Origin: Epiperipatus broadwayi
Taxonomy: Eukaryota; Onychophora; Udeonychophora; Euonychophora; Peripatidae
Direction: 5' to 3'
Assembly (NCBI GenBank): GCA_028023455.1
Contig: JAQFVV010006203.1
Span: 14,176,348-14,240,347 of the forward strand
DNA: 64,000 nt
The notes beneath the pieces were generated by a model. The model made no database searches. It had not been told where the DNA came from and worked only from the letters and a program-made list of their open reading frames with translations. A program made the position numbers and the translations under genes. Of this stretch, positions 12,348-22,976 are shown in pieces. The number at the start of each line of letters is the position of its first letter. The first letter of the stretch is position 1.

Positions 12348-12546
12348 GGTCACATCCTAAGATCTAAGTGCAGTGCTCTCAGATCCAAAGCTCCTCACTA
12401 ACAAAGGCCACAAGCCAGAAAGTAGTCAGGAAATATTGGATGAGTATGCACTAGATAGGGATTTTATGCACAAGCCTTCTGGCATCCATTGATTACTCTG
12501 GCTTGCATTGATTGGCACTACCGTATGGAGAGTTTTGCCTTTTTTT
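12348..12546 (+). mobile_element. Family X single-arm insertion (199 bp)
   Basis: A single arm of family X in plus orientation ends in GGAGAGTTTTGCCT plus T-run. It is flanked by an exact 14-bp target duplication (12334-12347 and 12547-12560), proving a discrete insertion. It contains a decayed hammerhead-like segment at 12392-12433, where the core reads CTAACAA instead of CTGANGA, so it should be inactive. Unlike the other X copies it is not palindromic. Confidence 0.8.
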
Positions 12547-12569
12547 CAAAAAACAAGTGAAAAAAATAA

Positions 12570-13470
12570 ATGTCTAAGAATAAGAATACATTAAAAGATT
12601 GAAAGAATGCCATAAGAATAATGATTTTTTAAAAAGAAGATATTAAAAATTACAATTTATAAGTTACATTGGAATGTAGTAAGATTAATCTTAGACTTAA
12701 ATTTGGTTATTACATCACAAACCATATTCAAATATTAAGTTATAAAAAGGTTCAATGACTAGTGAATTTTCATTTTCCATTGCGTTTGCAGATTGTAAAA
12801 AAGCATTTGACTCTATTGTATAAACATTTCTACTGCGACTAAAGCTTTGGAACATCAAGATATTGTCAAATTTTGAAGAATATTTATCAAAATGTAATAA
12901 TCGTGATTAAATTTATTGGTAACACTACATAAGGTGGTTATTCTATCTTTTCAAAAAATTTTATAGCATATTTTTTTTTTAATGTTAAGGATTTGGTAAA
13001 TTATAATAAAAAGCAAAAAAAAAGGAAAACTAAATGAAAATTAAGTCATCCAGATTTTGCAAAGAACATTGTAATTTTTGCAAATAAAAAAAAGTAATAA
13101 TGATAATATCTAAATAGATTAATGTTCAATGGTTTTCAATAAAAAAAAAAGTAAAAGGTTTATGGTATGAATTTAGAAGTTAATTAAAAGAAAATAAAAG
13201 ATGGATATATGAAATGCCAGTTACACAAATTACAAACATTTTAATCAAATTGTAAACTCACTTTAGTGAAAAGAAAATTTATTAAATTAATCAGAATGAA
13301 ACTTTTCAAACTGCTTTCTTAGAATTAATATCAAAATAAAATATGTATATGTGTCTAAAAAAAAATTAATTACATGATTCTAGCAGTATCTACTTTAGGA
13401 TCTGAATCTAGAATACTTGCTAGAAAAACAGCACACTACACAATAAAGTATGGAGAGATATAAATTAGAA
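12570..13470 (+). pseudogene. RTE-like reverse transcriptase relic
   Basis: Scattered plus-strand pieces fit an RTE-like reverse transcriptase. A KEDIKNY block lies near 12640. A block reading AFADCKKAFDSIV is at about 12785-12825 (the conserved F-x-K-A-F-D-S motif). A TQ-stop-SMER block is near 13435-13460, matching TQRSMER in the better copy at 17281-18417. Large parts are missing, and stops are frequent. Confidence 0.45.
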
Positions 13471-14653
13471 TTGATGAGATAAAATGAAATACACTGATGG
13501 AAACTCTCAGGGGTATCATGAGAAGAATTAAGACTGTATTATGGTTGTGAGGAAATGGAAATCAAAATACAGAGAATTACTTTTGCAATGAAAAACATTA
13601 GAAGTTCAGGAAAAATTATATGAGAGTAAAGAAGCATAAAGATGAAAGGAGTTAAAATAGCAGTAATTTTTTGTTTTTGTTTGGATCTTTATGACAAGAA
13701 CTGGTATCATAAGGGCAAGATATGCTGGTAGAATGATTAAGTTACTGTAGATTGTAAAGTATAAGATAGGTAGAATAAATGGGAAAGGGAGTTCAGTATA
13801 TAATGGATTCAGAAATTGGATATATTTAATTTGGCTAATATTGTTTCTAGACATATAATCTAAAATTTCTAAATTTGTTTTTTATTAAAGAGGTGCCATT
13901 TTTCATAGAAAATAAATGAACATTCGAAATTCTACATTGGATACTATATTTTAAGACTTGAGTAAGGAGGGCACGACAGTTAACTAAAGGCGACATGAAT
14001 AAATTACAGATCGAACTTAATTTTAAAAAACATGGAGACCGTCAAACAATGGAACAATAACAGATGAAAATGATTTTTCCTACAAATAAAAGTAGCAGAT
14101 ATGTAAGTAGATCTGCAAATAAAATGTAATAGCGCGAATTTTTATATTTCTCTAAAAATTCTTCAAAGCAATTTTAACGACTTAGTATTAATAAATCATG
14201 ATTTACGACAATTTTTATTTCGGTAGTAATAATTATGTACACCTTATATTTCTTTATAAACATAATCAAAATTAATACATATGCATTCTATTTCTATTTA
14301 TGTGTTTGTACAAGAGATTCATATAGTAGATTTTGAAAGAAAAAAACAAAGAAATTTATGCTATTATTTTCGAAAACATTCATTCACTAAGTATTGATTT
14401 TATTTCTATTTTCCTTAACACGTGATAATTTTAGTTTTAAAAATTACTTACGAACAATAAAATAAAAAATTTCCCATTAAAAAAAAAAATAAAAATGTGC
14501 GAACAAAACTAAAATGATAAACATATATGAGCTCAATTTTTCAATATGGTAAATAAATTAATTGCACTAAAAAGTTACTTACGGAAATATGTATAGATTA
14601 ATACTAAAACTAAAACATAATGTTAAAAGATAAATGTGTGTATATACATTTAC

Positions 14654-14896
14654 CTCCGCAGTAGCAATTCCCATTTGTTCGCTTTCATGTAGAATACCTA
14701 GAGTATTTTGAGTCATCCTTAATGTATTCTCTTGAATAGCTAATCTTTCATCTAAAATTTGTTCTCTTCTCATGTTATACAAATCATCATCTTGTGTAGA
14801 ATGAGGTCTATAAGACGGGCCTGATGAAACAAATTCAAAATCATCAATATCATCGTCTTCCTGGAAAGGATTTTTGTTATTGTATCGAGTAGCCAT
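14654..14896 (-). CDS. SNAP29: SNAP29 exon 1 (N-terminus and start of Qb-SNARE helix)
   Basis: Residues 1-81 of SNAP29. The Met at 14896 is chosen because the protein begins a few residues before the conserved NPF motif (residues 9-11), which in SNAP29 binds EH-domain proteins. An acidic patch follows, then the Qb-SNARE helix (about residues 44-81) with ESEQMGIATAE, matching the family's YESEKVGVASSE. The donor GTAAAT at 14653 is in phase 0, and joining to exon 2 restores the family order exactly. The apparent extension after residue 81 is intron. No cysteine palmitoylation loop is expected or seen, in keeping with SNAP29 rather than SNAP25. A non-coding 5' exon with a donor GTGAGT near 15018 is possible but unproven. 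Confidence 0.95.
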
Positions 14897-15333
14897 ACTG
14901 GATTACATCATACTACCACTGCGCCACCAAATGGAAATGACTAACTAATAAATAAAATATTTTATATATATAAAATTACTAATCTAAATAGATATCTATC
15001 ATAAAATTTACCACTCACGTCTAATAAACAACTATAAAGGCTGTTGTCTGACTTATATGCTCGCAGCTAAGATGTAGAATCTATGCGTTAGTTACATATA
15101 CACAAATACAGTGGTATACTAATAAAATTTAGCTATTTATATTTGTAGTACTGTATATAATTAAAATGTTCAAATTAATTAAATAATGTTAAAAATAAGT
15201 AACCTTGTATAAAGAGATTAAGAATTGCTAATAAAAAAGATTAACATAATTTTTTGAAGACATTACAAAAATTTATTAAAAGATAATCTATAGGATGTGT
15301 TTCAAAAACCATCATGGATTATTTCTGTTTATA
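14897..15333. promoter_or_regulatory. Probable SNAP29 5' flank
   Basis: This lies directly upstream of the SNAP29 start codon on the minus strand. It holds a CATATAAGTC TATA-like word near 15050 and a possible 5' UTR intron (donor near 15018, acceptor near 14945). The segment around 15010-15080 keeps a few CpGs. The transcription start cannot be fixed from sequence alone. Confidence 0.3.
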
Positions 15334-15344
15334 AAAACTTTATT

Positions 15345-16243
15345 AAAACAGGCAAAACCCTCTATACGTATTGCCACTCAGTGCAAGCCAGAGTAATCAC
15401 TGGATGCCAGAAAGCCTGTGTATAAAATCCCCATCTACTGCCTACTCATCCAATATCCCCAGACTAGTTTCTGGCTTGTGGACTTCGTCAGTGAGAGCCT
15501 TGGATCTGAGAGCACCACACTTAGGTCTTAGGAACTAATGCAACCCTCCAGCAGCCATCTTTTATTTCTACTTAACTACAAAACCATGAGTCTTAAATTC
15601 AAAACAACATATTTTCAATCCAAGCTCATTAGCTTATATAGTCATATAGGTCTGAACTCAGTTCAGTACCAATACATTTTGGTGTGTTTGGTTCTTTAAT
15701 AACCATAGCCACCACTATCCTATTAAGCAGGGTTGGTTTTAAGCCAATAAACATCACATGCTCACCATTTCTTATGCTTGCTCATAACTGTTATTAAAAC
15801 AGCCTAATAGGATAGTGGTGGCTATGGTTATTAAAGAACCAAAGACACCAAAATGTATAAGTACTGAACTGAGTTCAGACCTATATGACTATATAAGCTA
15901 ATGAGCTTGGGTTGAAAATATTATGGTGTTTTCAATTTAAGACTCATGAATTTGTAGTTAAGTAGGGATAAAAGATGACTGCTGGAGGGTTGCGTTAGAT
16001 CCTAAGATCTAGGTATGGTGCTCTCAGATCCAAGACTCCTCACTAATGAAGGCCATAAGCCAGAAATTAGTCTCAGGATATTGGGTGAGAAGCTACTAAA
16101 TTGGGATTTTATGCACAGGTCTTCTGGCATCCATTGATTACTCTGTTTTGCACTGAGTGGCAATATTATAGAGAGTTTTGCCTGTTTTAATAACAGTTAT
16201 GAGCAAGCATAAGAAATGGTGATCATGTGATGTTTATTGGCTT
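15345..16243. mobile_element. Family X large palindrome (about 0.9 kb)
   Basis: Two inverted arms (about 15345-15718 and 15796-16190) surround a 77-bp spacer that is itself an inverted copy of the right outer end (GTTATGAGCAAGCATAAG...). An 11-bp target duplication (AAAACTTTATT) lies at 15334-15344 and 16244-16254. Each arm contains a hammerhead-like segment: 15456-15497 on the minus strand with core CTGACGA, and 16037-16078 on the plus strand with the damaged core CTAATGA. The right end carries about 55 bp of terminal sequence that the left end lacks. No coding sequence was found, so it must be mobilised in trans. Confidence 0.85.
15456..15497 (-). ncRNA. Hammerhead-like motif, family X (CTGACGA core)
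   Basis: Minus strand. Stem I is CTCTCA with TGGGGA, five pairs counting wobbles. The core CTGACGA is followed by an extra A and a partly decayed stem II. GAA comes next, then the self-complementary ACTAGT and the cleavage base C, giving a GTC triplet before TGGGG. The palindromic ACTAGT would give a two-pair stem III in a monomer or six pairs in a dimeric (double) hammerhead. Confidence 0.55.
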
Positions 16244-16594
16244 AAAACTTTATTATTGTTTACTCCAATAAATTTTAAAAGGTATATGTATAGCATAAAT
16301 AAAACACATCACTTCTTTTTATTTAATATGAATATATTTTTCTGTATATTAGATTCAAATACTTAGGTCCAATTATTTTATGTTTAATCTTTCAGGAAAC
16401 AAAAGTATTTCGAAAATTTATTTGAAACACAAAAAAAGTAAACAAACCAAATATATGTATATGTTGACATATTTTTGTACTTCCATTTATAAGAGCCAAA
16501 CTTTCTGCACTCATAACTTTGATACCAACTACTTCAGATAAATACATTACTGATTATTATTAATTATTTAATTATAAAGTATTATAACTTCATA

Positions 16595-16690
16595 TTTTTT
16601 ATTGCATTGCCAAATCCATATAATATTAAATCATTTATGTTCTTCATTCCTGTTTACAATGCTTTATTTAGCAGTTAAGATTTAAAAATA
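16595..16690. repeat. Family W fragment
   Basis: Shares with the W palindrome (about 58325-59060) the order TTGCATTGC, AAATCCAT, TAATATTAA, TTTATGTTCTT, ACAATGCTTTA. It lacks the hammerhead-like part. Confidence 0.45.
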
Positions 16691-17033
16691 TAAATAGGCT
16701 TGTTTTTATCACCATTGTTGCCAGTAAATATTTATGTATTCCGGTCTTTGTGTACTATAAAAAGCATTTGAGTGATTATATTCTCAACTCCTTATTATAT
16801 ATTTTCAAATGATTGTGTGTTGTGTAAAGTACTGAGTTTGTATTCCTTTACTCCACAAGCCTTTTGTTATTTAAGACTAATGCAATGTATTTGTTTATAT
16901 TATATATCATTTAAATTATTAATTATATATTAAGAAATTGTAAGCTGATTTTAATGCAGATATACTTTATTATATTACTAGCCACAGTTATATTATTAGT
17001 CCATCAGATACACTGATTGCATTTGGAATGTAT

Positions 17034-17270
17034 CATCATCATCGACCATTATCAATCCACTGCAGAATGAAGGTCTCTCCAAGTTCAATCCATCTTCTCC
17101 GATCTTTAGCTTCTCTTCTCCATCCATCTCACATGTGGTCCTCTTCTGGGTCTTTTATAATCTCTTGCAATACAGTTTAAAACTTCAATTGTTCATCTAT
17201 TATCATCTCTTCTAGCAATATATCCAGTCCAACTCCACTTCAATCTTTTAATTTTTTCAATGAAATTTAT
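17034..17270 (-). pseudogene. RTE-like LINE C-terminal/3' fragment, inverted
   Basis: The minus strand reads the end of an RTE-like polyprotein: a WTGYIARRDDNR-like block, then KRPRRGPHVRW, then WIELGETFILQWIDNG close to the end at 17034. It abuts, head to head, the plus-strand reverse transcriptase segment that begins at about 17281. This is the arrangement expected from a 5' inversion during LINE insertion, though two separate insertions are possible. The frames are interrupted. Confidence 0.6.
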
Positions 17271-17280
17271 ATCTACAATA

Positions 17281-18417
17281 AGGAAAAAAGATGGACTTAT
17301 TACTAAAAAAAGAGATGACATCATGAAATAGGTAGAAGACTTTTAACAAGAATTATATAGTAATAAAGAACAAGTATCTCCTATATCTATTACATCTTCT
17401 GAATTGCCCAGAATTTTAAATGAAGAAGTGAGATATGCAATTAAATGTATGAAGAAAGGAAAGGCTCCAGATAATGATGGAATTATAATTGATATATTAA
17501 AAGAAGCAGGTGAAGAAATATAATTTTTTTTAGCAAAGTTATATACCAATTGTCTAAATGATAAAGATGTTCCAGATGATTGGAAAAATGCAGTAATAAT
17601 ATTAATATTTTAAAAAGATGATAAAGAAGATATTAAAAATTACAGACCTATCAGCCTATTATCAGTTTTATACAAAAATTTTACCAAGATAATTACAACT
17701 CGTAATGATACAGCAACAATTAGATTTTATAATGATACTGGGGAAGTCAACATTGAGAAGGGTATAAGACAAAGTGACTCCATATCTCCAAAACTTTTTA
17801 CAGAAGTGCTGCAAGATGTATTTTGTGGATTAAAATTGGAAACTAAAGGAGTGAAAGTAAATGGAGATTATTTAAGTCATTTAGATTTTGCAGATGATGT
17901 AGTTGTTTTTGGAAATAATGCTTCAAAGCTGCAGGAAATGTTGCAGGAGTTATCAGATGAAAGTAGGAAAGTAGGACTAAAGATAAATGTTAAAAAGACT
18001 AAAGTCATGTTTAATCAATTTGCTCAAAATATGAAAATAAAGATTGATTATGATGAATTAGAAGATGTTAACAGTTATAAATACCTTGGTCAGATTTCTT
18101 AATATAGATGGAAACATAATGGATGAAATTAATCATAGAATTAAGCTTGTTTGGAGTGCTTTTGATAGAAATAACTTGATACTAAAAGGAAATATGCCTA
18201 TGTGTTTGAAAAGGAAGGTTTTTAACAAATGTGTTTTGCCAGTCCTTACTTACGGATCTGAGACTTGGACACTTAATAGAAGAGCAATACAGAGACTACA
18301 GATCACTCAAAGAAGTATGGAGAGATGCATTCTGGGAGTAACAATCGAAAACGCAATGTATGGGTAAGAGAACAAACAGGTGTTACTGACCTCATTGGAA
18401 CGTATCACTGAATATTA
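17281..18417 (+). pseudogene. RTE-like reverse transcriptase, internally deleted
   Basis: Plus-strand frames give, in order, a KKGKAPDNDGI block (reverse transcriptase motif with KAPG-like turn), NYRPISLLSVLYK, GIRQSDSISPKLF and HLDFADDVVVF with the catalytic FADD. These are followed by the thumb block with VNVKKTK-like residues, then SYKYLG, RKVFNKCVLPVLTYGSETW and QRSMERCILGV. A segment of roughly 100 residues that normally carries the first catalytic Asp is missing between about 17700 and 17705. At least two stops and a frameshift near 18100 confirm it is dead. The family is the RTE-like endonuclease-reverse transcriptase group. The endonuclease is absent (5' truncation). Confidence 0.8.
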
Positions 18418-18419
18418 AA

Positions 18420-20095
18420 TTCAAACTGTGTTGAGGGTTTTTTTTATTATGTGTAAATATATCACAGGTACAATATATTATATGTGTATTATATCTAATT
18501 TATGCATTAATTAAAGTAAAGGTTTTTTTAATTTAACTTTTGTTTTTGTGAATAAAAGTAAATAAGTTAGACTTTTTCTTTTTGTCAAATTGTAAAGTAA
18601 AAAAAATATATTTAGTCTTTGTAATAAATATTGATTTTATGTTTAAATTATATTTCTGTGCCCATTGCCATTTGCCACATCCATATACTAAAAAAATCCA
18701 TTTAAATAGTAAAAGTGTTTGAAGTGTGTACAAGAATAGTGTTATTTTGAAATTGTCACATTGATACAATTCATGCATTCTATTATATATGCAATTAGAT
18801 TTATGTAAGATTACTTTATTGATGTTGTTATTGTTAGAGTACTTAGTAATGTGGCTGGTACAACAAAATTCCATTTTACCTTCTGCATCAATTTAGCTTT
18901 GCTGTTATTAGACAATTGTTTTAAATTTTAAGACAACTTGATTTTATTTAGCTGGTGACATTATAACTAAAATAAGAGTTAATCTTTGCTAGCCAATATT
19001 ATATTTAAATATCTCTAGATAAATTTGTACTTTGTTTTAAAGGAAGAAAATGTTGATAAGATGTTAAAGAAAATAAGAGTCTCGTTGCTGTTATTGTTGC
19101 TAATTAGTAAAAGAACCTAAATTATCTTAATATTTTATATTATCATTGCAAAGTTAGTATTCTTTACAACTAAATTATTTAATATTTAATATCCTGAGAT
19201 TATTATTTATTATTATTGTTTATGGAATGGAACAATTAAGTATCAAGAAACCATTGGTCTATCCATATCTTGTAAATAATGTATTAATTATTGTTTGCTT
19301 AACCTAGGAAAGGACATGTATGTCTATTTAACACATTAGAGTTCTTGTACTGATTTAAATCTGTGTTTAGATCTATACTTTGTTTTATGGTTGCTTGATC
19401 ACTCTTTGGAAAGTTATATTCATGGATTTTGGCTTACACAATGTGTTGGCTTTTGATCAGCCATAAAGTACTGATCGATTGCAGATTACAATATTACATT
19501 ATTGCAGATTACATTATTGTTACAAATATATATTTTTAAACTCGTAATATAATAACATTTCCTTGGCATCTATATAGTGTACCGAGACAAAGTCAGTACA
19601 TGTATATACCCACACACACAAGCAGTGTAAATACTCTATTTTTTATTTACTTTCAATTTATGATAAAAATAAATGTAGTTTTCTTTCAATGCTTCATAAA
19701 ATACACTATAAAATAAAATGTTAATATTTCTGATTAAATAATTTAAGGCTTTCATATAATCTATTATAATAATATTCTCTAAAAATAAAATATAAAAATA
19801 TCACTAATATGCCATTTTAAATCTCAATAAATGATTTCTACTTGTATATGCCGCGGGGGTAATTAAAAAAGGGTTTATTTTAAATTATAACTATAGCGAA
19901 AGTTAAAAGCTTATAGAGGTGATTTTGAGATTAAATGCTCGACTTTTAAACTAATGTAAGTTAAATTGTTATCTTAAAACACGCTCGCATGTATGTATAA
20001 AAGGTGAATAAGTATGAATTTTTTCTAACTGAGATTGCAATGTGAGATTGCATAAACCTAAGATTGCCTCAAGCATATGGATTGAATGAACATTA
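18420..20095. other. A+T-rich non-coding stretch
   Basis: No exon or RNA gene was recognised. There are short TATTATT runs and a CACACA run near 19611. The minus-strand frame at 18533-18874 has biased composition and no motif, so it is not called. Confidence 0.35.
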
Positions 20096-20099
20096 CGTA

Positions 20100-20620
20100 T
20101 GACACGGACCCCAATGACAACTCAAAGAATATTGAACTCTGGGTGGAGATTGGATCCTCAGATAATAACCAACCCATATAAATATGAGTCTTAGTCTTTG
20201 TCTTTACAACTCGGTTACAGTTTTTTACATTCTTTGTTTTGTTTTGCTTATGCTTATAGTTTTTTAAATTCCTCCGGAAGCTACAACTAGAACTTTCTTT
20301 TTTTGCTATCCGGTTTATCCAATATGACCACTGTGAAATTAACCTTTAGAGCGTCGATCGTCATGATGGGCTAAGAAACCCCTCAGTGATTGATCGACGC
20401 TCCGCTGCCAGAACATCTCCACAGCTATGAATGATCAACAACAGTGCCGTCCAAACGTCGTACTCCAATCAGTCCAAGGAAGTTGTCCAAACATATTATG
20501 CTGAACTTATATATAAAATGAATAACCATTTATTATAGAAACAGTATCCAACAGGTTCGAACCCTCATCAAATTAGAAGCAGCAGAAGACTACGCAAAAT
20601 CCTAGGTAAACACTTTATTT
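20100..20620 (+). promoter_or_regulatory. CpG-retaining promoter-like segment with possible exon 1
   Basis: This island is richer in G+C and CpG than its surroundings. It holds a TATAAATA word at 20177-20184. About 170 bp further on is an 11-bp perfect inverted repeat, GAGCGTCGATC (20349-20359 with 20392-20402). The segment ends at CCTAG|GTAAAC, a good splice donor at 20606. A TATA box, transcribed segment and donor in this order suggest a 5' exon on the plus strand. An old LTR or other mobile element could look the same. No protein was recognised. Confidence 0.35.
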
Positions 20621-21299
20621 CTTTTACGCTCCCGTTCATTCTTTACGTAGACTTTAAAGGCAATCTCATAATTAATTTAATTTCAACTTTCGTAAATAAA
20701 AAAAATATCAGATGCTACATAGTTCCTCATATTTAAATCTTAGGACTTTTCCTGTTATGAACTTTGATCATAATTATTATTTTCTTTCGCAACTAAATTA
20801 TAACACACACCTAATTTCAAATGTAAAAGAAGGAAATATATTATATCATCCATGTTTATTATGCATAATATGTTCTTTTCTGTGCGAGTGCGAGAATGCG
20901 TGTATGTGCGTGCAAATAAAGCTATTAATTAATGTTTCATTTTTTTATATTCAATAAATTCTTTTTTATTTAAACAAGTCGAGCATTCCTCAAATCATTC
21001 TATATAATTAAAATATGTTTTTTTAAGTATTATAATCAGCATTTATTCATGCGATTAATTATTTTACTTTTAAATTTGTCTTTCCTATTTTTTTGTTTTG
21101 TTTATTTCTTTAAGTTTCATCGTGCCGTAAGTCACGATGTTTATTTACTATGTAGTTAAGATAGGTTTAAGAGTTGGGAGGGCCTATTATTAATAAGCAT
21201 AAGTAAATGTCAATAAAGCTAGTATGAATAATTCTATTGGACTGTATGATAACGGGGGGATGATATTATAAGCTTCTAATTTTTTATATAAGGATGCAT

Positions 21300-21700
21300 A
21301 AGTCAAACATCCGTATTAGTTGCCAAATAACCAATGACCCGGTCCAATATTTGGACCGATCTGTAAATCAACCAAGCTTCTTCTCCATTGGTTATTATTG
21401 TGTCTTTTGCCAGAATGATATTCTTGAAACAATTTCATCGCGACCCTGAGTGACCCTTATTGGTCCATGCTGGGAGTTTGAGCTTATGGGCGGGGATTAG
21501 ACTTCGAAATCGTTTTGATATGACGTAAGGTGATGCGAGAAATTAAATTATAAATTAAATCATCGTATCTGGCGCCCCCTTGTGTTGATAATGAACAACT
21601 ATCGATATAGGAAAATAAATAAAGCTTTACGCTATATCATGTTTGTTTCGGAGCTCCCAATCCCTACATGAACGGTTGAATAAGGCGACCACGGTCACAA
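21300..21700. promoter_or_regulatory. CCAAT/GC-box promoter-like island
   Basis: A second CpG-retaining island has several classical promoter words close together. CCAAT occurs at 21331-21335 and 21344-21348, and inverted CCAAT at 21387-21391 and 21459-21463. GGGCGGGGAT starts at 21488 and a CRE-like TGACGTAA lies at 21521-21528. A perfect 17-bp palindrome, GGTCCAATATTTGGACC, spans 21341-21357. These match TATA-less housekeeping promoters. No adjoining coding exon was recognised on either strand. Confidence 0.4.
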
Positions 21701-22107
21701 TAGAATTCTTTTCATTTACATTATTGTTCTAAATATATATATATATATTTTAATTGTAATATTTCTTTAGCATTTATATATAATTTTTCTTTTATATAAT
21801 GAAAAGAGTTATATAGAGATGCTAAAGAAATGTTATTATATTATAAGTTAAAAAATATATATTTATAACAATATATATATATAGATCCTTGATAATGACT
21901 GCAAGGAGGTAGTTGGAACATTGTGTAGTGTATTGGGGTATATAAATATGAATTCATGTAAATAAATAAAGTTTTTAAAACAAAAAAGAAAGAAATTCTA
22001 TTGGATTTTTTTATATATGAAAGATCATTTGGAATCATATTTTTAAAGAGAAAAGAAGTTTATTGTTATTACTTTTTTATTAATAATGATCGTTATGGTT
22101 TTAAAAA

Positions 22108-22193
22108 AAGGTTTTATATTTTTTACACAATCTATTTTGTCAGTATTTTAAATAATGACATTGAAATAGATTGTGTAAAAAATATAAAACCTT
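22108..22193. repeat. Perfect 30-bp hairpin
   Basis: Arms at 22108-22137 and about 22163-22192 are perfect reverse complements over 30 bp, from AAGGTTTTATATTTTTTACA onward, with a loop of about 25 bp. It may be a very small foldback element. No flanking duplication was resolved. Confidence 0.7.
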
Positions 22194-22845
22194 GAAATTA
22201 TATTAAAGAACCTAATTTAGAAGGAAGGTATATGAAGTCAATTACATTAATTACAACAAAAATAATTGTATGAATATATATATATAACATCAATTAATTT
22301 AATTAATAATTGGCTAATAATAAATGAATAGAAAATTATATAGTATACAGTTATACAAGCTTTTTTTTTTAATTCCTTGTACATATTGTATTATTGTTAC
22401 ACATAATTAATTTTATATAGAAAAGATAGATGTCACTATGTGTATGATGTAGATTGTAAATATAAAATAGGTCCAGCATATCGAAAAAGGCTAAAATTAC
22501 TATTTGGAAAGAGATTCATATATTATTATTATTATTAATTTAATAACAACATAATTTATAAGTACAGTTTTCATTAGTAATTCTTAATCAGAAGGTAATC
22601 AGCCTTTGACATGCACTGTTTCATCATGTTATTAACTTACTGATGTTACAGTGAGTATGCAGGATAATCTCAAACCCAAATGCAAGGTAGATTTTTAAAA
22701 GATAAGAATGGCTGTCTTATCTTTGCACCTAAACACAGTTATATAGGCCAATCTAAATAAAGCATTTCATCATAAGAGCATGAAGAGTTAATCTTCGTAA
22801 CTTTTACATCCATTACATTATTAATTAATAATTAAACCCTAATTA

Positions 22846-22890
22846 TTATTACTGCTACTACTATTACTACTGCTGCTGCTACTGTTACTG

Positions 22891-22962
<72 letters not shown>

Positions 22963-22976
22963 TTATTATTATTATT
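22846..22976. repeat. (CTA)n / (TTA)n microsatellite
   Basis: Imperfect trinucleotide repeats (TTA, CTG, CTA) lead into a long pure CTA run at about 22890-22960 and end in TTA units. Confidence 0.95.

Noticed and set aside
18533-18874. 113-codon minus-strand ORF
   Set aside because: Composition is K/N/F/I-biased as expected from A+T-rich DNA, with no motif or splice context.
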